Positions 23,369 to 31,228 of a stretch of 32,545 bases of DNA are shown here, piece by piece. The translations under genes and the position numbers were made by a program. The notes beneath the pieces are model-generated. The model did not search any database. It was not told the origin of the DNA and saw only the letters and a list, made by a program, of their open reading frames with translations. The stretch is taken from assembly GCA_012728535.1 (NCBI GenBank), contig JAAYEX010000119.1:1-32545 (forward strand). Direction: 5' to 3'. This DNA comes from Clostridiaceae bacterium (lineage in GTDB: Bacteria > Bacillota > Clostridia > Saccharofermentanales > DTU023). How positions within the stretch are numbered: the first letter of the stretch is position 1; the number at the start of each line of letters is the position of its first letter.

Positions 23369-23788
23369 CTATTCCTCATCTTCCAGCTGATCAAGATCAG
23401 CAAATACCTCCTCAAACAAAAGATCAAGATTTTCCTGAGTTCTAAGTTCGAGTTCCCGGTATTTCTCCATCAGGTATTTACCATTAGCGGTCAATTTGCT
23501 TTTTCCGCCTCCGGCGCCGCCATGAAAGCGTTTGATCACTTTAAAACAAAGGCCGTCTTCCATGGTATTCAGCAGTTGCCAGCCCTTACTATACGACAAA
23601 TTCATAGCGGCGCATGCTTCACTGACCGAACCCGTCTCATCTATATATTTCAAGAGTCTTACCGGTCCGGGACCGAAAACAGCCTTATCTGTGACAAGCA
23701 TAACTTTTGCTTTCGCAGAAAGCTTTTCTGTCGCCTCATTAATATATTCGTCGTTATTGCCTTCAACTATTTCATCCAGCCGGCTCAT
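23369..23788 (-). CDS. ModE-like single-domain winged-helix regulator
   Basis: A 139-residue DNA-binding protein. Residues about 38-118 match the ModE/LysR-type N-terminal winged helix: FGPGPVRLLKYIDETGSVSEA, then SYSKGWQLLNTM, then the glycine-rich GGAGGGKSKLT wing and LMEKYREL. The molybdate-binding TOBE/MOP domains of full ModE are absent, so it must sense something else or act with a partner. It lies 6 nt downstream of ssnA and ends the cluster. Stand-alone proteins of this type often accompany molybdenum hydroxylase genes such as xdh, which fits purine breakdown. Control of the neighbouring genes is inferred. Confidence 0.8.
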   Translation of the reverse strand: MSRLDEIVEGNNDEYINEATEKLSAKAKVMLVTDKAVFGPGPVRLLKYIDETGSVSEACAAMNLSYSKGWQLLNTMEDGLCFKVIKRFHGGAGGGKSKLTANGKYLMEKYRELELRTQENLDLLFEEVFADLDQLEDEE

Positions 23789-23794
23789 TTTTAT

Positions 23795-25117
23795 TTACAT
23801 GTCTTTCCAGATCTCACGCGCTCTTTCAGTATGACGCGCATAAACCGCATCTTCATCAACTGTCAAGAGCTCCCGATCACGCATTACCATTTGACCGTTG
23901 ATCATAACATCATTTGTCATACGACCATACATGCCAAAGAGGAAATGTCCGCCCCAGTTGTTGCCATTCATCGGTGTATGTGTTTTGTAATCCATAGTAA
24001 TTATATCAGCATAAGCATTGGGCTTGAGAATACCGATGTCATGGCTGAAGTAATTTCTGGAGATCTCAGGATTACCCTTGAACAGGAGTTGCAGGGCCTG
24101 GCCGAATCCTACGGTAGGATCACTGAGATGATGGCTTTGCAGGATCTTGGCAACCTTGGCTGATTCAACCATGTCATGTGTATAAGCATCTGTTCCCAGA
24201 CCGACACGCATGCCCTTTTCCAGCATTTTGACAACCGGAGTGGTACCAATGGCATTGCCCATGTTGGACATGGGGTTATGGACAACACTGGTATCTGTAT
24301 CCTTAAGGATATCGAGCTCCAGGTGGTTGGTATGAACTGCGTGAATGGCCAGGGTTTTGGGCCCTAAGAGATCCCAGTTGAAGAGGCGCTCTGTTACACG
24401 GCGGCCATATTTCTTCAGTGAATCCAGCTGGTCCTCAATGCCTTCGCCCACATGGATATGGTAGCCGGCATCAATGCCTGCCATCGCTTCTTTAACTTTA
24501 TACAAGGTATCATCAGAAATGGTAAATGAAGCGTGCATGCCAAAGAGACCCTTGACCATGTCCTGGTCATCTGTATTGTAGGCATTGATGAATTCAACAT
24601 TCTCAATGATCTCTTTGTCTGCGAATTCAACACCTTCACGGTCAGTCAGTTCCAGAGAGTAGGTACCGCGAACACCGATTTCATTGGCTGCTTCGGCAAT
24701 GGCGAACAAAGACCCCTGGGCTGCATGAGGGCTTGCATGATGGTCAAAAACAGTTGTTACACCCAGGCGAATACCTTCAATGAACAAGGTTTGGGCATTC
24801 AGCTTGCAGTCTTCCAGGGTCAATTTGCGGTCCAGTGACCACCACTGATTGTCCAGAATTTCCAGGAAATTCCTGGTAGGCTTGGAGACGGCCATGCCGC
24901 GGGCATATGAGCTGTATATATGGGTATGAGCGTTAATCAAGCCGGGCATAATCACTCGGCCTTTAACATCAAGCACATCATCTTCAGGATATTTCTTTTT
25001 TAATTCTTCAAAATCGCCTACAGCATCAATAAGCTGGTCAACGACACGAACAGCACCATTTTCAAAATATGGATTTTCTGTATCATTGGTGATTAGTTTT
25101 CCGTTACCAATAATCAT
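23795..25117 (-). CDS. ssnA: SsnA-type amidohydrolase
   Basis: A 440-residue cytoplasmic metal-dependent hydrolase of the TrzA/guanine-deaminase-like amidohydrolase group. Metal ligands are visible in PGLINAHTHIYSS (His64, His66), YHIHVGEG, LAIHAVHTNHLE and GLGTDAYTHDM. SsnA sits next to ygfK in E. coli and gut anaerobes and is part of the gene set needed for anaerobic uric acid and purine use; its natural substrate is best regarded as a purine-derived ring. ATG 25117 follows AGGAGG. It is separated from ygfK by 110 nt that include a perfect hairpin. Confidence 0.92.
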   Translation of the reverse strand: MIIGNGKLITNDTENPYFENGAVRVVDQLIDAVGDFEELKKKYPEDDVLDVKGRVIMPGLINAHTHIYSSYARGMAVSKPTRNFLEILDNQWWSLDRKLTLEDCKLNAQTLFIEGIRLGVTTVFDHHASPHAAQGSLFAIAEAANEIGVRGTYSLELTDREGVEFADKEIIENVEFINAYNTDDQDMVKGLFGMHASFTISDDTLYKVKEAMAGIDAGYHIHVGEGIEDQLDSLKKYGRRVTERLFNWDLLGPKTLAIHAVHTNHLELDILKDTDTSVVHNPMSNMGNAIGTTPVVKMLEKGMRVGLGTDAYTHDMVESAKVAKILQSHHLSDPTVGFGQALQLLFKGNPEISRNYFSHDIGILKPNAYADIITMDYKTHTPMNGNNWGGHFLFGMYGRMTNDVMINGQMVMRDRELLTVDEDAVYARHTERAREIWKDM

Positions 25118-25180
25118 AATTCTTCCTCCTATATATACCGGAAATTGCCGGGTCTGAGCGTGCTTTCACACTCACAGTCT

Positions 25181-25212
25181 TTTCAGAGCTCCCATGTTAA
25201 GGAGCTCTGAAA
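25181..25212 (-). terminator. Perfect 12-bp hairpin between ygfK and ssnA
   Basis: TTTCAGAGCTCC (25181-25192) pairs with GGAGCTCTGAAA (25201-25212) around an 8-nt loop. No U-run follows on the minus strand, so partial termination or 3' end protection within the operon is more likely than a full stop. Confidence 0.55.
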
Positions 25213-25227
25213 CAATTTTCTATTTTT

Positions 25228-28200
25228 CTATGCGTCGTATGTCAACAGCCAGGGATAGTCAGCTTCGACTGCTGAGATCATGGCAACAAAGCCATCCAGC
25301 ATACGGTCATCACGGTCGTCACGGATTCCGCTTTCAAAGACCTGAGTGTTTGCATCGCGGACCAGATATTTGTCGTCATCGAGTTTCAGGAAACCGACAT
25401 TAGTGGAATCTTCAAAGTCTTCTTTGGTCCAGTAGAGGGTAAACTTGTCTTTGTAGGGCAGTCCGGCATGCGGGCAGAATGTGCCGCAGTTGCCGCACTC
25501 GTTACACATACCATCCATGTGGAGAATCTGATGCAGGTTCTCGTAGCCCGGAACGCTGATCGCCACATTGGCGCGGTTGGGGCAGACTTCTTTACAGATC
25601 TCACAGAACTGATCACACTTGAGACAACGTTCGCCTTCAGAATCGCGCTCTCTTGAATGCATCAAAACACCACGGCGCTTGTTAATATCATCCTGCTCCA
25701 TTGCTACTTCGACACGTTCAAAATCATTTGCAAGGCCTTCTCGTCTGAGGATTTCTTTTGCCACGGTGCGAGAGTCACCCATTGCCGCCACTACTGTGGA
25801 AGGTCCACGGCGACAGTCGCCCACAACGTAGACGTTGGTCTCACTTGATTCGAAAACTTCTGACAGTTTGGGACGTTTGCGTTCGTCAAGGGCCAGACCG
25901 AATTTCTCAAAGAGAGCCGGACTGACTGAAGCACCGGTTGCACCGATAACAAAGTCATACTCGAGATCAATGTATTCAGCAGTTCCGTTAACTGACTTGC
26001 GGCCTGAGGCGTCGTAATCGCCCAATTCCATTTTTTCACATCTGAGGGTCTTGCCGTCATAGGATACAGGGGCGACCAGCTCAAGTACGCCGACACCTTC
26101 AGCCAGAGCACCGTCATACTCATCCTGGCTTGCAGGCATATAAGCTTCAGTACGGCGATAAACAATGTCAACATGTTCAACACCGGCTGTATTTTTGGCC
26201 AGGCGGGCACAGTCCATGGCCACATCACCGGCACCGACTACTGCTACACGTTTGCCCATATCGAGGGCTCCGCCCTCTTTTGCCTTGAGCAAAACATCAA
26301 GAGCGTCATGAACCTTGTCTCTGCCTTCTTTTACCGGTGAGCGTCCTTCAGCCCAGGCTCCGACTGCAACTACTACGTAGTCATAGTCTTTGCGTAATTC
26401 GACCAGGTCGAAATCCGGATCACAGTTGAAGTGGAAATTTACACCTTCAGCTACTGCTATATCGTAATCACGGTCAATTTGCTCTTCTGAAATACGGAAA
26501 GTCGGTATGGCATAACGCACAATTCCGTGAGACTTGGCACGTTTTTCAAAAACATCAACCTCGAGACCGTTTCGACGCAGATAAACTGCAGCTGCAACAC
26601 CGCCGGGTCCGGCGCCGATCACAGCAATCTTTTTGTCAGTCCTGAGGTCAGAAGCTGTGATATTTTTGACATATGGATTTTGACTCTCATCTGCTGCCTT
26701 CAGCTTGACATCACGCATATGGATAGCTGTGTCGTAATCGAGGCGGGTACACTTGTCACGGCAGGGTTGTGCGCAAAGAACGCCGGTGATTGTCGGACAG
26801 GCGTTATCAATAGCAATGACACGCATTGCTTCGTCATACTCACCATCGGCAACAAGTTTGAGGTATTCGGGAATCTGCTGGTTAATGGGGCAGCCGCCAT
26901 CTTTACAAGGTGCTTTGTAGCAATCAAAAAGTTCGAGTTTTGAATCAGTCTTGCGGGAAGCGACCTTTTCGCGATAACGCTTCTGGTTGGTGAGAATCTG
27001 ATAACTCTTGTCGCGCAGGTCTCTCAATGCTTCGAGGTCAACTTCTCCGCTAGAATTATCTTTCAGCATATATTCGGTTTTCTGGGCGATTTGATTGAAA
27101 CGGGCATATCCGCCCGGCTTCAGGAGAGTAGTCGCCATCGTCACAGGGGCGATTCCTGTTTTGAGAATGTCATTGATATTGAAAGCATCTGCACCGCCGG
27201 AATAGGAAATCGGCAGTTTGCCGTCAAAGGCTTCAGATAGCTTGGTGGCCAGGCTTACTGTCAAAGCCATCAGAGAACGTCCTGACATATACATGGACTC
27301 TGCAGGAAGCTGATTATTGTCAGTGTCGCAAGGGAAAGTGTTGGTCAGCTTGGCACCGAAGGCAAGACCTTTTTCTTTGGCCAAAGGCAGGAGGCGGCCG
27401 AACATTTCTACTGCGTCATCATACTGGAGGTCACCCTTGAAGTGCGTATCAGGGAAGGCCACATAGTCATAACCCAATTTGTCCAGAGCTTCACGGGCAT
27501 AATCATAGCCCAGCATGGTCGGGTTGCACTTAACAAACACGCTGACATGTTTTTCAGTCAGGAGATATTTTGAAATGGCTTCAATTTCATCAGGCGGACA
27601 TCCGTGCAGGGTCGAAAGGGTTGCCGCATTACAAATATTGGGAGATATCGCAGCAACATCGTCCGCAGATATCTGTTCAAAGAGATCAAGATTATCTTCC
27701 AAAAACTTAATGCCCTCTTTGAAAACCGGTCTGTCTGATGCGTCTTTCAGTCCTTCAATAAAACTATCAATTTTTTCTGTCTTAATACCTGCCAGATCGT
27801 AGCCGACACTCATATTGAAAGCGAAATCGTCTGCGTCCGATACGCCGAATTCAGGTGCCAGCACATGAATGGCAAGCCAGGCTTTGACATACTCTTCGTA
27901 AGCTTCCTCAACTGTAAGTTCTGTTGACCACTCACAGTTGTAGCATTCGTCTTCTGCAGTAATACAAGGTTTGGGTACAGCATTGCGAATTTCTTCGCCA
28001 TCCATGATCTGTACAGTTTTCAACTCCAGGAAGCGGGCTCCGCCCAGATAGGCCGCAACAATATTTTGCGCCAGTTGGGTAGCGGGACCGGCTGCAGGTC
28101 CTACAGCTGATGCAAGCTTATCGCCTAAGACAGTCGTCATCCGACGTCCCGAACGGTTCTTGTAGAATTTCTCTTTTTTTACTCCGAAGACCGAATTTTC

Positions 28201-28269
28201 TTGCTTGTATTCTGATAGGCTCCAGTTGATCAGTTGATCGAACCCCATCGGTCGCATTATGTCTCCCAT
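25228..28269 (-). CDS. ygfK: YgfK family iron-sulfur flavoprotein (putative selenate reductase subunit)
   Basis: A 1013-residue multidomain protein matching E. coli YgfK from its first residues (MGDIMRP) to its end. Domains in order: a dihydroorotate dehydrogenase-like TIM barrel (about 1-430; GPAAGPATQLAQNIV, TLHGCPPDEIEAI); a GltD-like cysteine region (about 445-510; CKDGGCP, CAQPCRDKCTRLDYD); FAD and NAD(P) Rossmann folds (GAGPGGVAAAVYL near 551, VVGAGDVAMDCARLA near 676); and two C-terminal 4Fe-4S sites (CLKCDQFCEICKEVCPN near 886, CNECGNCGTFCPHAG near 923). It probably moves electrons to or from a purine-ring reduction or oxidation step together with a molybdenum hydroxylase. The E. coli name reflects a selenate phenotype. 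ATG 28269 follows AAGGAG. Confidence 0.94.
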   Translation of the reverse strand: MGDIMRPMGFDQLINWSLSEYKQENSVFGVKKEKFYKNRSGRRMTTVLGDKLASAVGPAAGPATQLAQNIVAAYLGGARFLELKTVQIMDGEEIRNAVPKPCITAEDECYNCEWSTELTVEEAYEEYVKAWLAIHVLAPEFGVSDADDFAFNMSVGYDLAGIKTEKIDSFIEGLKDASDRPVFKEGIKFLEDNLDLFEQISADDVAAISPNICNAATLSTLHGCPPDEIEAISKYLLTEKHVSVFVKCNPTMLGYDYAREALDKLGYDYVAFPDTHFKGDLQYDDAVEMFGRLLPLAKEKGLAFGAKLTNTFPCDTDNNQLPAESMYMSGRSLMALTVSLATKLSEAFDGKLPISYSGGADAFNINDILKTGIAPVTMATTLLKPGGYARFNQIAQKTEYMLKDNSSGEVDLEALRDLRDKSYQILTNQKRYREKVASRKTDSKLELFDCYKAPCKDGGCPINQQIPEYLKLVADGEYDEAMRVIAIDNACPTITGVLCAQPCRDKCTRLDYDTAIHMRDVKLKAADESQNPYVKNITASDLRTDKKIAVIGAGPGGVAAAVYLRRNGLEVDVFEKRAKSHGIVRYAIPTFRISEEQIDRDYDIAVAEGVNFHFNCDPDFDLVELRKDYDYVVVAVGAWAEGRSPVKEGRDKVHDALDVLLKAKEGGALDMGKRVAVVGAGDVAMDCARLAKNTAGVEHVDIVYRRTEAYMPASQDEYDGALAEGVGVLELVAPVSYDGKTLRCEKMELGDYDASGRKSVNGTAEYIDLEYDFVIGATGASVSPALFEKFGLALDERKRPKLSEVFESSETNVYVVGDCRRGPSTVVAAMGDSRTVAKEILRREGLANDFERVEVAMEQDDINKRRGVLMHSRERDSEGERCLKCDQFCEICKEVCPNRANVAISVPGYENLHQILHMDGMCNECGNCGTFCPHAGLPYKDKFTLYWTKEDFEDSTNVGFLKLDDDKYLVRDANTQVFESGIRDDRDDRMLDGFVAMISAVEADYPWLLTYDA

Positions 28270-28291
28270 TGTCTTCTCCTTACTGTTTTTG

Positions 28292-28319
28292 ATTAGATAG
28301 ATAATGCTATCATCCTCAA
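28292..28319 (-). promoter_or_regulatory. Candidate promoter for ygfK
   Basis: On the minus strand TTGAGG (28314-28319), a 16-nt spacer and TCTAAT (28292-28297), 22 nt before the ATG. This would give ygfK its own start after the ygeY terminator. Confidence 0.45.
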
Positions 28320-28369
28320 ATCAGAGAACGAAAGCACTAATCCAATCCTGAGTTATTTTTTATACAAGA

Positions 28370-28400
28370 AAGGCCGGAGTCCTTACGGTACTCCGGCCTT
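28370..28400 (-). terminator. Intrinsic terminator after ygeY
   Basis: AAGGCCGGAGT (28370-28380) pairs over 11 bp with ACTCCGGCCTT (28390-28400). On the minus strand TTTCTTG follows the stem. It lies 12 nt past the ygeY stop codon. Confidence 0.8.
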
Positions 28401-28412
28401 CTTACACAAGTC

Positions 28413-29642
28413 TTACTCTTTGTCCATGTACTCAACGTAATACGCGGGCATGGTGCTGTAAATTGCTGCTGTCCGGACGAGGTCTTCTTTCCAGGTGATC
28501 TCGTTAGGTGCGTGAGCCTGGGCTTCCTTACCCGGGCCTAAGCCGATGCAGGGGATACCATGGCGACCCATGATCGCAACACCGTTGGTGGAGAAGGTCC
28601 ATTTGTCGAGCTTGGGCTCACCGTAGAGATCGGTGTAAGCGTCAACCAGGGCACGGGCCTGCGGTGCATCCTCATCAATTTTCCAGGTGGGGAAGTAGCA
28701 GTCCTGAACGTATACTTCACCTGTCCATGAGGGACGGTCGTATTCGTACATGCTGACGACTGCGCCATACTTCTTGACTGAAGGCAGATCTTCGATTTCC
28801 TTCAGAGCGCTCTGATAGGTTTCACCCCAGGTCAGGCGACGGTCAAGAGAGATTGTGCAGCTGTCGGCTACTGCGCAGCGTGAAGGTGAGGTGAAGTAAA
28901 TCTGAGAAGTGGTAACTGTGCCTTTGCCCAGGAAAGAGTCATCTTTCAGGTGGGCATTGAGGTCACGGACTTCCTGCAGAATGTCTGCCATCTTGTAGAT
29001 AGCATTGTCACCGCGCTCAGGAGCTGAGCCGTGGCATGAAACACCCTTAACTTCAACTTTGATTTCCATGCGGCCACGATGTCCGCGATAGACGTGCATG
29101 TCTGTGGGTTCGGTCGAGACAACAAAGTCAGGACGAATTTCATCTTTTTCGATGATGTAAAGCCAGCACATACCGTCACAGTCTTCTTCCTGGACGCTGC
29201 CGACTACAAGAATCTGAACGCCTTCAGGGATCAGGCCGAGATCTTTCATGATCTTGGCACCGTAGGTTGAAGAAACCATACCACCGAGCTGGTCGGAAGC
29301 ACCGCGGCCACCGATTATTTCATCGTCTTCCATACCATCATATGGATCAAACTCCCAGAGAGAGATGTCACCGATACCGACGGTGTCAATATGTGAGTCA
29401 TAAGCAATCAGGACATCGCCTTCGCCCATCCAACCCATTACGTTACCAAGCGGGTCGACTTCAACGTTGTCATAACCGAGCTTGATCATTTCTTCTTTAA
29501 TGCGCTCAACTTTGGGGCCTTCTTCACAGCTTTCGCCGCCAATCTTAATGAGGTCGCGCAAGAACTTGGTCATATCTTCGCGGTAATTCTCCGCTTCCTG
29601 ACGCACGCGGTCAAGATCAAGATTCAACTGAACTTTTGTCAT
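28413..29642 (-). CDS. ygeY: YgeY family M20 metallohydrolase
   Basis: A 409-residue M20 peptidase-family enzyme. Metal and catalytic residues are seen in AYDSHIDTVG (His84, Asp86), GRGASDQLGG (Asp117), QEEDCDG (Glu152/Glu153), STEPTD (Glu178) and a late His in GKEAQAHAPNE. The small dimerisation domain starts near VSCHGSAPERGDNAIYK. YgeY belongs to the ygeW-ygeX-ygeY-hyuA set; in that context it is thought to hydrolyse an amide-type intermediate of purine breakdown rather than a peptide. ATG 29642 follows AAGGAG. It lies between ygeW upstream and ygfK downstream. Confidence 0.92.
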   Translation of the reverse strand: MTKVQLNLDLDRVRQEAENYREDMTKFLRDLIKIGGESCEEGPKVERIKEEMIKLGYDNVEVDPLGNVMGWMGEGDVLIAYDSHIDTVGIGDISLWEFDPYDGMEDDEIIGGRGASDQLGGMVSSTYGAKIMKDLGLIPEGVQILVVGSVQEEDCDGMCWLYIIEKDEIRPDFVVSTEPTDMHVYRGHRGRMEIKVEVKGVSCHGSAPERGDNAIYKMADILQEVRDLNAHLKDDSFLGKGTVTTSQIYFTSPSRCAVADSCTISLDRRLTWGETYQSALKEIEDLPSVKKYGAVVSMYEYDRPSWTGEVYVQDCYFPTWKIDEDAPQARALVDAYTDLYGEPKLDKWTFSTNGVAIMGRHGIPCIGLGPGKEAQAHAPNEITWKEDLVRTAAIYSTMPAYYVEYMDKE

Positions 29643-29710
29643 ATTTACTCCTTAAAAATTTATTGACGTTTATCGTCGGCCAAATAGGCAGTGTAAATGT
29701 ATTGTGCAAG

Positions 29711-29734
29711 CGGAGATGCCGGCCGGCATCTCCG
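29711..29734 (-). terminator. 24-bp perfect palindrome between ygeW and ygeY
   Basis: CGGAGATGCC (29711-29720), a GGCC centre, then GGCATCTCCG (29725-29734). It would form a very stable hairpin 19 nt past the ygeW stop codon. There is no clear U-tract, so it may stabilise the ygeW message or only partly terminate. Confidence 0.55.
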
Positions 29735-29752
29735 GACTAGCTAAATGGGTTA

Positions 29753-30949
29753 TCAGGCGTTATCCGCCAGACGGGCTGCTTCTGCTGCCCACAGTTCTTC
29801 CAGTTTCGCCGCAGGATTTTTGATCTTCTGCATGAAAATCATTGCAGCAATGATATAAGGCTTGTAGCTGGCCTCTTTGTAAAGAGGTATGCGATAACGT
29901 TCGAAAACGCTGGCGTCAACTTCGCCTACTTCTGTGCTTACGCCGGTAATGTCTGCCGGCAGGCAGTGGAGGTAGAGAGCTTTACCATCTTTGGTGGTCT
30001 TCATTAATTCTTCAGTACACTGCCAGTCCATGTGGCTCTTATTCTGCTCAAGCAATTCCTGCTCGAGTGCATCAATACCGGCTTTATCGCCCTGGGCGTA
30101 AAGGTCAGTACGTTTTTCCATGGCTGCATAAGGTGCCCAGCTCTTAGGATAGACAATATCTGCATCTTTGAAGGCTTCTGCCATTGAATAGGTCTTGGTG
30201 AACTTGCCACCGTACTTATTCTCGTTTTCTCTGGCGATATCTTCTACTTCAGACATAATCTCGTAGCCTTCGGGATGTGCCAAGGTGACTTCCATGCCGA
30301 AGCGGGTCATCAGGCCGACTATTCCCTGGGGAACCGAGAGAGGTTTGCCGTATGAGGGTGAGTAGGCCCAGGTCATTGCGACTTTTTTGCCGCGTAGGTT
30401 TTCTACTCCGCCAAACTCATGAATCAGGTGAAGTGCATCAGCCATGCTCTGTGTAGGATGGTCAATGTCGCACTGGAGGTTAACGATTGTCGGACGCTGC
30501 TCGAGAACACCGTCGTTATGGCCTTCCTGAACATGCTCTGAGAATTCTTTCATGAAGGTATGGCCTTTGCCGATGTACATGTCATCACGGATACCGACAA
30601 CATCAGCCATGAAGGAAATCATGTTGGCAGTTTCTTTAATAGTTTCACCGTGTGCAATCTGAGATTCACCTTCGTCAAAGTTTTGGATTTCAAGTCCCAG
30701 CAGGTTGGCTGCAGAGGCAAAAGAGAAGCGGGTTCTGGTTGAATTATCGCGGAACAGGGAGATTGCAAGTCCTGAGTCTGCAATGCGGCAGCTCTTATTA
30801 TTCTCACGCAGCTCACGCAATGCGTCGGCTACGGTAAAAATAGCCATGAGTTCGTCCTGAGACTTATCCCAGGTGTGGAAAAAATCGTCGTGATACAGAT
30901 TTCCGAAATCGTATCCTTTAAGTTGATTAACTAATGATTCCAATGACAT
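29753..30949 (-). CDS. ygeW: Knotted carbamoyltransferase YgeW
   Basis: A 398-residue member of the aspartate/ornithine carbamoyltransferase superfamily. The carbamoyl-phosphate loop is FRDNSTRTRFSF (residues 66-77), the HPTQ motif is CDIDHPTQSMADALHL, and YLHCLPADITGVS is the late substrate motif. YgeW is the knotted branch found in purine clusters. Running in reverse it could yield carbamoyl phosphate for ATP formation; that direction is inferred. ATG 30949 is chosen because AGGAGG lies 6 nt upstream; an in-frame extension to 31000 lacks such a site. Confidence 0.93.
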   Translation of the reverse strand: MSLESLVNQLKGYDFGNLYHDDFFHTWDKSQDELMAIFTVADALRELRENNKSCRIADSGLAISLFRDNSTRTRFSFASAANLLGLEIQNFDEGESQIAHGETIKETANMISFMADVVGIRDDMYIGKGHTFMKEFSEHVQEGHNDGVLEQRPTIVNLQCDIDHPTQSMADALHLIHEFGGVENLRGKKVAMTWAYSPSYGKPLSVPQGIVGLMTRFGMEVTLAHPEGYEIMSEVEDIARENENKYGGKFTKTYSMAEAFKDADIVYPKSWAPYAAMEKRTDLYAQGDKAGIDALEQELLEQNKSHMDWQCTEELMKTTKDGKALYLHCLPADITGVSTEVGEVDASVFERYRIPLYKEASYKPYIIAAMIFMQKIKNPAAKLEELWAAEAARLADNA

Positions 30950-31098
30950 ATATTCCTCCTGAATTTGATATCTGTTTGAGTTGGTTACTGACTGTAACAA
31001 GCTTTTTCTCTCGTTATCTCGGGAAATTCAACAAGTAAACAAATTTCCTCCCGACAGATTGCATAAATACACGTAATCATGGCCGAAAATGCTTTTAC

Positions 31099-31125
31099 AT
31101 TATACTAAACAAGCTTCTTTGAAGC
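31099..31125 (-). promoter_or_regulatory. Candidate ygeW promoter with an overlapping inverted repeat
   Basis: On the minus strand a perfect TATAAT (31099-31104) sits 150 nt before the ygeW ATG, but no good -35 is present. An inverted repeat GCTTC-ttt-GAAGC (31113-31125) lies just upstream of the -10, where a regulator could bind. The weak -35 suits activator control. Confidence 0.45.
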
Positions 31126-31191
31126 ACGCAAAAAGTAGCATAAGCTTTAAATATTCTTTTGTTAAGGATTTCAGCCCGATTGCTTCAGCGC

Positions 31192-31215
31192 GCTGCCCCG
31201 CTGAGGCGGGACAGC
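31192..31215 (-). terminator. Hairpin after the PLP enzyme gene
   Basis: Arms 31192-31201 and 31206-31215 surround a 4-nt loop. The single mismatch as read on the plus strand becomes a G-U pair in the minus-strand RNA, so the structure favours the minus transcript. It lies 13 nt past the stop codon. Confidence 0.65.
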
Positions 31216-31228
31216 ACGCAAATTCATA

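Noticed and set aside
25386..26943. Several long open frames overlapping ygfK on both strands
   Set aside because: They are shadows of a well-supported 1013-codon gene and match no family.
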